A DNA stretch of 5,850 bases from Candidatus Hydrogenedentota bacterium (GTDB lineage Bacteria > Hydrogenedentota > Hydrogenedentia > Hydrogenedentales > SLHB01). The stretch covers positions 1 through 5,850 of the forward strand of contig JAFGTL010000419.1 in NCBI GenBank assembly GCA_016934125.1. Direction: 5' to 3'. A program made the position numbers and the translations under genes. The notes below the pieces were generated by a model. The model was not told the DNA's origin. It did not search any database and saw only the letters and a program-made list of their open reading frames with translations. Below, piece after piece: positions 1 to 4,980 of the stretch; position 1 is the first letter of the stretch; the number at the start of each line of letters is the position of its first letter.

Positions 1-990
1 CTGAACCGCGTGCTCAACCTCGAAACGGGCAGCCTCGCGGCCGAGGCGGCGCTGAAAATGATCCTGGCGCGGTTCTATGCGCCCCAGCCGGGGAGCGCGA
101 CGCCCGCCTATGCGGGCCGCATTCCGGTGCTGGTGGTGATCGGGGACGAAGACGGCGGGCTCGGCGCCAACTACCACGGCACGACGATGCTCACCCAGGC
201 GATGCGGGGCATGTGGCCCGGCTTCCTGGCGGCCCTCGAGAAACAGGGCGCGCTGGCCGTTCGGAGTGTGCGGCCGAACAACCTGGCCGAACTCGAAGCC
301 GTGTTCGCGGAGTACGAACAGGCTCCGTACAAGATCGCCGGCTTTTTCCACGAGATCGTCTTGATGAACTATGCCGGCGTACGGCTGAAGGAGGCGTTCC
401 TGCGGCGGGCATATGCCTTATGCAAGGCCCACGACGTGCCCACCGTCGTCGACGAGATCCAGAGTTGCGTGTGGAGTCCGGATGTCTACCTGTTCCGCGA
501 ATACGGGCTGAAACCGTCGTTCGTGGTGTTGGGCAAGGGATTCCCGGGCGGGGAGTACGCGGCCTCGCGGATCCTCTTCAGCCCGGCCATGGACAACCTG
601 CCGCAGTTCGGGGCGCTCGTGACGAACGGACAGGAGGAACTCGCCTCGCTCGCCTACCTGGTTACGATGCGGTGGGTGGAGGCGAATGCGGCGGTCACCC
701 GCGAGGTGGGCGCGTACTACGAGGAGCGGTTGAACGAACTGGCCGCGGCCCATCCGGGCCTCATCGGCGCCGTCGAGGGGCGCCGGCATCTGGCCGGCGT
801 TTTCTTCCACGATCTCGGCCCGGCCAAGGCCTTTGCCCGCGGGCTGAACGAGCGCGGACTCGACATCAGCGTGCAGACATACAAGGCGGGCTGCCCGCCG
901 AGCGCACTGACGAAGCTCCCGGTGATCGCGGGATTCGAAGTGGTGGACATGGTGATCGATCGGATGGCGGAGGTGCTGAAGGGCATCTGA
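1..990 (+). CDS. Class III PLP-dependent aminotransferase, 5'-truncated by window edge
   Basis: Seen: the reading frame is open from base 1 and ends at TGA 988-990, giving 329 visible codons. Family members are usually about 420-470 residues, so roughly the first 100 residues lie upstream. In order the fragment shows an E-T-G-S-x-A-x-E-A-A-L-K stretch at codons 8-19 (the family's GSEAxEAAxK region, near the PLP phosphate), a YHGTT motif near codon 58, the conserved Asp in V-V-D-E-I-Q (codon 151, bases 451-453; it pairs with the PLP ring nitrogen), and the Schiff-base lysine in L-G-K-G-F-P-G-G (codon 179, bases 535-537). The 28-residue Asp-Lys spacing fits the family. Known: class III enzymes transfer amino groups between an amine or amino acid and an oxo-acid, aldehyde or sometimes an oxo-sugar, in the cytoplasm. 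Inferred: its place 31 bases before a sugar oxidoreductase suggests an amino-sugar or amino-polyol substrate, but the acceptor is unknown. The fold call is firm, the substrate open. Confidence 0.9.
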   Translation: MNRVLNLETGSLAAEAALKMILARFYAPQPGSATPAYAGRIPVLVVIGDEDGGLGANYHGTTMLTQAMRGMWPGFLAALEKQGALAVRSVRPNNLAELEAVFAEYEQAPYKIAGFFHEIVLMNYAGVRLKEAFLRRAYALCKAHDVPTVVDEIQSCVWSPDVYLFREYGLKPSFVVLGKGFPGGEYAASRILFSPAMDNLPQFGALVTNGQEELASLAYLVTMRWVEANAAVTREVGAYYEERLNELAAAHPGLIGAVEGRRHLAGVFFHDLGPAKAFARGLNERGLDISVQTYKAGCPPSALTKLPVIAGFEVVDMVIDRMAEVLKGI

Positions 991-1009
991 GCGGCGTGGC
1001 GGGACGCCC

Positions 1010-1018
1010 GGAGGAGGA
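1010..1018 (+). promoter_or_regulatory. Strong ribosome binding site of the oxidoreductase gene
   Basis: The run GGAGGAGGA lies just before ATG 1022. Its first GGAGG (1010-1014) is 7 bases from the start codon, the best spacing. This fixes the start of the oxidoreductase and is the strongest Shine-Dalgarno sequence in the window. Confidence 0.75.
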
Positions 1019-1021
1019 CAC

Positions 1022-2545
1022 ATGGCCAGGAAGTCGGATTCCGTGTTCAACGCGGACAAACGCATCAGGCTGGGGATCTGGGGCCTCGGGCGTGGCATGA
1101 GTTTCTACCGCGCCTGCCAAGCGCTCAATTTCGACGTCGTCGCCGGGTGCGACTACAACGCCCACATGCGCGAGCGGTTTCTGGAGGCCAATCCCGGCGC
1201 CTTCGCCACGGATGACGCCGACGCGTTTCTCTCGGCGGATTTCGACGCCGTGCTGCTGGCCACGTTCTGCCCGGCCCACGCCGACGACGCGGTGGCGTGT
1301 CTCGAAGCGGGCAAGCACGTGTTGTCGGAAGTCACGGCATTCCACACCATGGCGGAGGGCGTGCGGCTCGTCGAGGCGGCCGAGAAGAGCCGGCTCGTCT
1401 ACAACCTCGCCGAGAACTACCCCTTCTCCGCGGCACAGATGTACGTGGCGCGCCGGTGGAAAGAGGGCCTGTTCGGCGACTTGATGTACGCGGAAGGCGA
1501 GTATGTCCACGAGATCCGCTCCCTGGCCTACACGCACATCGACGGCGTCCCCATCGAGCCCGGCTACGCGCTCCACAACTGGCGGAGTTGGCTCAACTTC
1601 CACTATTACTGCACGCACTCGCTCGGCCCCATCATGGTTGCGTCCGGCACGCGCCCGGTTCGGGTGGTTTCGCTGCCCGGAACCCAGAGCATTCCCGGAT
1701 ATCCGCCGGGCCGCACGATGGGCATGGGCACCATCGCCCCGTCGTTGATCACCATGGACAACGGCGCCGTGGTGCGGAACCTGATGGGCGGCACGACGAA
1801 TGACGTCCACCAGTTCCGGTATTGGGGCACGAAAGGGAGCGCCGAGATCGGACACGGGCTGTTCTTGCGCCTGGGCGGTGGCGGGGGCGCCCCGAAGCTC
1901 GAAGTCACGGCTGACTGGGGCGAGATGACGCCCTTGGCCGAGAAGATGGGCCACGGCGGCGGCGACTTCTGGGTGCTCTACTACTTCGCGCGGCAGATCC
2001 TGTTCGGCGAGCCCGCCCCGTGGGACATTCACAGCGCCGCCGACGTGACTATCCCCGGCATCCTCGCCTACCGCTCATCGCAGGAGAACGGGCAGCCCTA
2101 CGACGTGCCCGATTTTCGCAACAAGGCCGAGCGCGACGCGTGGCGGAACGACGAGTTCGCCCAGCCCCGCTACGACGTGAAGAAGGGATGCTTCCCCCGC
2201 ACCGCGGACAAACGCCTCACCGGCCGATTCAACACGATCATGAAGGGGTTGCTCCGGCAACTGACCGTCTACCGCGCCTATGCGGACTGGATCCAGGTGT
2301 TCGACGAGGTAGTGGATCGCGCCCGTGTTGTCGAACTGGCGGATGCCCTCATCAAGGTGTATCCGGATATGCGGCGCACCATGCGCCAGGCGCGGCGGCT
2401 GGCCGACGCCTATCCGCGCAGCGACGGTGCCCGCGTGCTGAACAGCGTGCTCGAGGCCATGGACGAGCAGGCCACCGGGCGGGCCGGCTTCCTTGAACGG
2501 GTGAAGAAGGAGCGTGCCCGCCTCAAGCGAAAGCTGCGCCGCTGA
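1022..2545 (+). CDS. Gfo/Idh/MocA family NAD(P)-dependent oxidoreductase with long C-terminal extension
   Basis: Seen: 507 residues from ATG 1022, which has a strong Shine-Dalgarno site. There is no signal peptide, so it is probably cytoplasmic. The N-terminal Rossmann fold begins with G-I-W-G-L-G-R-G at residues 18-25. The A-G-K-H-V segment at 96-100 is followed by S-E-V-T-A rather than the usual E-K-P. The alpha/beta C-terminal domain holds H-Y-Y-C-T-H-S-L-G-P (194-203) and H-G-G-G-D-F-W (311-317), both resembling positions near the active site in this family and in the related GH109 enzymes. Residues from about 380 to 507 form a predicted mainly helical, charged extension ending in a very basic tail. 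Known: members oxidise or reduce hydroxyls of sugars and polyols, and some use NAD for hydride-shuttle glycoside cleavage. Inferred: it makes or removes a keto-sugar that could feed the aminotransferase upstream. At 507 residues it is well above the usual 330-450. The family is certain, the reaction unknown. Confidence 0.92.
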   Translation: MARKSDSVFNADKRIRLGIWGLGRGMSFYRACQALNFDVVAGCDYNAHMRERFLEANPGAFATDDADAFLSADFDAVLLATFCPAHADDAVACLEAGKHVLSEVTAFHTMAEGVRLVEAAEKSRLVYNLAENYPFSAAQMYVARRWKEGLFGDLMYAEGEYVHEIRSLAYTHIDGVPIEPGYALHNWRSWLNFHYYCTHSLGPIMVASGTRPVRVVSLPGTQSIPGYPPGRTMGMGTIAPSLITMDNGAVVRNLMGGTTNDVHQFRYWGTKGSAEIGHGLFLRLGGGGGAPKLEVTADWGEMTPLAEKMGHGGGDFWVLYYFARQILFGEPAPWDIHSAADVTIPGILAYRSSQENGQPYDVPDFRNKAERDAWRNDEFAQPRYDVKKGCFPRTADKRLTGRFNTIMKGLLRQLTVYRAYADWIQVFDEVVDRARVVELADALIKVYPDMRRTMRQARRLADAYPRSDGARVLNSVLEAMDEQATGRAGFLERVKKERARLKRKLRR

Positions 2546-2546
2546 T

Positions 2547-3305
2547 ATGAATCCGCGTCACGCTCAGATCGTCGAGGCGCTCGCCGAACGAGGCGAAGCT
2601 TCCGTCCGCGACTTGGCGGCGCGGTTCGGCGTGGCCGAGATGACGATACGGCGCGATCTCGCCGAGTTGCAGCGCGAGGGCCGGCTCCAGCGCACGCACG
2701 GCGGGGCGGTGCTGTCCCGGGCCGGCGTCGTCGAGTTTGCGTTCAAGGAGAAGGGCAGAGAGCGGGCCGCCGAGAAGCGTGCCATCGCCGCCTGCGTAGC
2801 CGGGCTGATCCGGCCCGGCATGGCCATCTCGCTGGACACCGGCACCACCACGCTCGAAGTGGCGCGCGCCGTGGCCGGCATGCGTGAGCTCACCGTGCTC
2901 ACGTCGTCGCTGGTGATCGCATCGGCCCTCTACGCCCAGGATGGCATCGAACTCGTGCTACTCGGCGGCACCGTCCGGAGCGGCAATCCGGATCTGTCCG
3001 GCTGGTTGACAGAAGAGAACCTGCGCCGGTTCCGGGTGGATCTCGCCATCCTCGGTGCCGACGGCATCAACCTGGACGGGGCCTTCACGACGGACGTGGC
3101 GGTTGCGCGGGTATCGCAGGCCATGATCGCCGGCGCTGGGGCCGTGGTATTGGCGGCGGACAGCACGAAGTTCGAGCGGACAGCCTTCGTTCAGTTTGCA
3201 TCATGGGCCGACATCGATCACGTGGCCACGGACGCCGGTGTTCCGGCGCGGGTGCGCCGGTGGCTCGACAAGACGGCCAAGCGCGTCGCCTACGCACAGA
3301 CTTGA
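2547..3305 (+). CDS. DeoR-family transcriptional regulator
   Basis: Seen: 252 residues, the normal family length. The N-terminal DeoR-type winged helix-turn-helix spans about residues 5-57, with recognition helix V-A-E-M-T-I-R-R-D-L (29-38) and the signature L-Q-R-T-H-G-G-A (47-54). The C-terminal sensor domain carries D-T-G-T-T-T (97-102), T-S-S-L (119-122), L-L-G-G-T-V-R (138-144), G-A-D-G (170-173) and A-D-S-T-K-F (204-209), all typical of the phosphosugar-binding fold. ATG 2547 was chosen because the protein then begins exactly where the family does. The in-frame GTG 2514 adds 11 residues inside the preceding gene and has its purine run only 1 base away. There is no Shine-Dalgarno site at a normal distance before 2547. 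The start follows the upstream stop codon by one base, which suggests translational coupling. Known: DeoR proteins repress sugar catabolic operons and are relieved by a phosphorylated intermediate. Inferred: it controls this cluster, and the kinase downstream may make its inducer. Confidence 0.93.
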   Translation: MNPRHAQIVEALAERGEASVRDLAARFGVAEMTIRRDLAELQREGRLQRTHGGAVLSRAGVVEFAFKEKGRERAAEKRAIAACVAGLIRPGMAISLDTGTTTLEVARAVAGMRELTVLTSSLVIASALYAQDGIELVLLGGTVRSGNPDLSGWLTEENLRRFRVDLAILGADGINLDGAFTTDVAVARVSQAMIAGAGAVVLAADSTKFERTAFVQFASWADIDHVATDAGVPARVRRWLDKTAKRVAYAQT

Positions 3306-3330
3306 TGAACCGTCCCCGGAACCGTATCGT
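3302..3330 (+). promoter_or_regulatory. Possible weak sigma70-like promoter ahead of the DUF6807 gene
   Basis: TTGATG (3302-3307) and TATCGT (3325-3330) are separated by 17 bases. Each matches the sigma70 consensus at 4 of 6 positions. Transcription would start near 3337, leaving a short leader before the ATG at 3364. The match is modest and the -35 box overlaps the DeoR stop codon, so this may be chance. It is listed because it sits in the only sizeable gap in the window and abuts an inverted repeat. Confidence 0.28.
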
Positions 3331-3347
3331 TCAGTGGTGCAACTGAA
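3330..3347. promoter_or_regulatory. Perfect 6-bp inverted repeat, candidate operator
   Basis: TTCAGT (3330-3335) and ACTGAA (3342-3347) are exact reverse complements separated by 6 bases, an 18-bp dyad. It lies 5 bases before the Shine-Dalgarno site of the DUF6807 gene, 24 bases after the DeoR stop codon, and over the expected start point of the possible promoter. No T-tract follows, so it is not a rho-independent terminator. A DNA-binding site for the neighbouring DeoR protein is the simplest reading. A weak RNA hairpin affecting translation is the alternative. Only one copy was noticed in the window. Confidence 0.35.
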
Positions 3348-3351
3348 ACCC

Positions 3352-3357
3352 GGAGAG
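3352..3357 (+). promoter_or_regulatory. Ribosome binding site of the DUF6807 gene
   Basis: GGAGAG precedes ATG 3364, with GGAG (3352-3355) 8 bases away. This supports the 3364 start over the longer upstream reading frame, and the encoded protein then begins directly with a signal peptide. Confidence 0.65.
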
Positions 3358-3363
3358 ACACCC

Positions 3364-4326
3364 ATGGCAACACGAATCCGCATCACACACCTCGCGGCCG
3401 CGTGGGCCCTGGCCGCGGCGATGGCCGCGATCTCGGGCGCGGCCGACGACAAGGAAGCATGGCTCGACGCACAGGCCGCGCGGCCGCGTGTCGCGGCGCG
3501 CATCGAAGACACGCATGTCGCCATCGACGTAGACGGCAAGCCCTTCACCTGCTACACCTTCGCGGCAACGCAGAAATACCCGTATTTCTGGCCGGTGAAC
3601 GGGCCTGTCTCCGGCAAGAGCGTCACCACCGAGACCTCCGAACCCTATCCGCACCATCATTCCCTGTTCTTCGGCTGCGATCGGGTGAATGGCGGCAACT
3701 ACTGGCAGGAAGCCAATGAACGCGGCCAGATCGTGTCCCAGGGGCCGGCTCTTGTCGAGGATTCCGGCGATCGTGTGGTGTTCACAGACGAATGCCTCTG
3801 GCAACAGCCCGGAAACGAGCCCGTCCTGCGCGATCGCCGCACCGTTACGGTGTCCGCGCCATCCGACGTGCTCCGGCTCATCGATTTCGAGATCGCCCTC
3901 GAACCCCTGGTGGATGTGCGCATCGAAAAGACGAACCACTCCCTCTTTTCCGCGCGGGTGATGCCCGAGTTGAGCGTGAAGTCCGGCGGCACGCTGATCA
4001 ACGCGGAAGGCAAGTCGGGCGAGAAGGGGACGTGGGGCGTGGCGTCGCCGTGGTGCGATTACGCGGGCACCCGGGACGGCCTGACGGAGGGCCTCGCCAT
4101 TCTCCAGCATCCCGGCAACCGCTGGTATCCGGCGCCCTGGTTCACGCGGGACTACGGGTTCTTCTCTCCTACGCCCATGTACTGGCCTGACGGCGACGGC
4201 ATCGACTTGCCCAAGGGCGAACAGGTGGTGCTCCGCTACCGCGTGGCCGTCCATGCGGGCGATGCCAGCGAGGCGGGAATCAAGCGGCTGTGGAGCGAAT
4301 ACGAACGGAGCGCCGGTGCGGAGTAG
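3364..4326 (+). CDS. Secreted DUF6807 (PF14100, 'PmoA-like') family protein
   Basis: Seen: 320 residues. An N-terminal signal peptide is clear: basic residues R4 and R6, a hydrophobic Ala-rich core at about 9-23, and a likely signal peptidase I cut near S-G-A-A-D (24-28). There is no lipobox cysteine, so it is probably periplasmic or released. The mature part is beta-rich with K-Y-P-Y-F-W-P-V (71-78), P-Y-P-H-H-H-S-L-F-F-G (94-104), the N-G-G-N-Y-W motif (109-114), P-W-C-D-Y-A-G (229-235), and a C-terminal W-F-x-R-D-Y-G-F-F-S-P-T-P (259-271). This pattern is recognised as DUF6807. The histidine cluster 97-99 is a plausible metal or substrate site. Known: databases often label the family 'methane oxygenase PmoA', but it is unrelated to the membrane-bound particulate methane monooxygenase subunit; members are common in polysaccharide degraders beside Gfo/Idh/MocA genes. 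Inferred: extracytoplasmic carbohydrate binding or processing. The biochemical role is unknown. ATG 3364 was chosen for its ribosome binding site and signal peptide. Confidence 0.85.
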   Translation: MATRIRITHLAAAWALAAAMAAISGAADDKEAWLDAQAARPRVAARIEDTHVAIDVDGKPFTCYTFAATQKYPYFWPVNGPVSGKSVTTETSEPYPHHHSLFFGCDRVNGGNYWQEANERGQIVSQGPALVEDSGDRVVFTDECLWQQPGNEPVLRDRRTVTVSAPSDVLRLIDFEIALEPLVDVRIEKTNHSLFSARVMPELSVKSGGTLINAEGKSGEKGTWGVASPWCDYAGTRDGLTEGLAILQHPGNRWYPAPWFTRDYGFFSPTPMYWPDGDGIDLPKGEQVVLRYRVAVHAGDASEAGIKRLWSEYERSAGAE

Positions 4327-4333
4327 GCCTGGA

Positions 4334-4978
4334 ATGGGTGCCCCAGAGCAAACCGACTACTGGAATCGCGTCGCCGGGAGCAAGGAGTTCTCGTTGGCGG
4401 TGCCCGTCGCGCTTGTGAAGGAGCGGCTCGATACCGATGCCCGGATCCTCGACGTTGGATGCGGCTACGGCCGGGCGCTTTGCGCCATCGCCGGCGAAGG
4501 CTACACCGACTTGTGCGGAATCGACTCGGCCGAACGCATGGTGGCCGCGGCCCGCGCCAATTTGCCCTCGGCCGAATTCAAAGTGAACCGCGGCTCCGAC
4601 ATCCCGTACGAGGACGCGCGATTCGACGGCGTTCTCGTGATCGGCGTGCTCACGTGTATCCCGGACGATGCCGCGCAGGCCCGCCTCGTCGAGGAAGCCG
4701 CGCGCGTGTTGAGGCCGGGCGGGCTGCTCTATGTCGCCGACTTCCTGCTCAACGATGACGAGCGCAACCGGGCCCGCTACGCCCGGTTCGAGGACGAATT
4801 CGGCACCTACGGCGTGTTCCGCCTCGATGAAGGCGTCGTCGTGCGCCATCACGCCCCGCAGCGGATTCGCGCGTTGACGGCCGCTTTCCAGGAAGAACTC
4901 TTCGAGGAGAAGACGGTGCGCACCATGAACGGCCACTTCGCGCGGGGCTTCGATTACATCGGCAGAAAGAGGGGGTGA
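4334..4978 (+). CDS. Class I SAM-dependent methyltransferase
   Basis: Seen: 214 residues, a usual size for a stand-alone Rossmann-like methyltransferase. Motif I is I-L-D-V-G-C-G-Y-G (38-46), the SAM-binding glycine loop. The acidic residue ending strand 2 is D64 in C-G-I-D-S. R-F-D-G-V-L-V-I-G-V-L (97-107) is motif IV/strand 4, and V-L-R-P-G-G-L-L-Y-V-A-D (125-136) is the strand 5 region typical of the Methyltransf_11/25 group. There is no signal peptide or membrane segment. The ATG at 4334 is 7 bases after the preceding stop, with GGAG (4320-4323) 10 bases upstream. The open frame reaches further back to 4253, but that part overlaps the previous gene and lies before the normal start of the fold. 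Known: the group methylates small molecules, sugars, lipids or proteins. Inferred: an O- or N-methylated sugar is possible from context, but nothing in the sequence identifies the acceptor. Confidence 0.9.
   Translation: MGAPEQTDYWNRVAGSKEFSLAVPVALVKERLDTDARILDVGCGYGRALCAIAGEGYTDLCGIDSAERMVAAARANLPSAEFKVNRGSDIPYEDARFDGVLVIGVLTCIPDDAAQARLVEEAARVLRPGGLLYVADFLLNDDERNRARYARFEDEFGTYGVFRLDEGVVVRHHAPQRIRALTAAFQEELFEEKTVRTMNGHFARGFDYIGRKRG
4968..4975 (+). promoter_or_regulatory. Ribosome binding site of the sugar kinase
   Basis: AGAGGGGG ends 5 bases before GTG 4981, while it runs directly into the other in-frame GTG at 4975. Spacing therefore favours GTG 4981 as the kinase start. The site lies inside the last codons of the methyltransferase gene. 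Confidence 0.55.
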
Positions 4979-4980
4979 GC

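Noticed and set aside
993..1008. Small GC hairpin GGCGT-N6-ACGCC in the gap before the oxidoreductase
   Set aside because: Only 5 base pairs, no T-tract, and such pairings are common by chance in DNA this GC-rich. It is not a credible terminator.
213..1100. Second + strand open frame (295 codons) across the aminotransferase
   Set aside because: It is Arg/Gly/Pro-rich low-complexity translation in a different frame from the clear PLP enzyme, so it is a shadow.
866..2032. Long open frame on the - strand (388 codons)
   Set aside because: It lies opposite the well-supported oxidoreductase and aminotransferase genes, is rich in Arg, His, Val and Ala with no recognisable motif, and is an expected artefact of GC-rich coding DNA.
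3196..3363. 56-residue N-terminal extension of the DUF6807 protein
   Set aside because: It overlaps the end of the DeoR gene and would bury the signal peptide. ATG 3364 has its own ribosome binding site.
3331..4254. Long open frame on the - strand (307 codons) opposite the DUF6807 gene
   Set aside because: Its composition (Arg/His/Gly/Val-rich) and lack of motifs fit a codon-position shadow, whereas the + strand frame has a signal peptide and family motifs.
3364..4326. Particulate methane monooxygenase subunit A
   Set aside because: True PmoA is a multi-spanning membrane protein. This is a soluble beta-rich exported protein of the DUF6807 family, and the name overlap is a database artefact.
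4253..4333. 27-residue N-terminal extension of the methyltransferase
   Set aside because: It overlaps the DUF6807 coding end and adds low-complexity Arg/Gly/Ser residues outside the fold.
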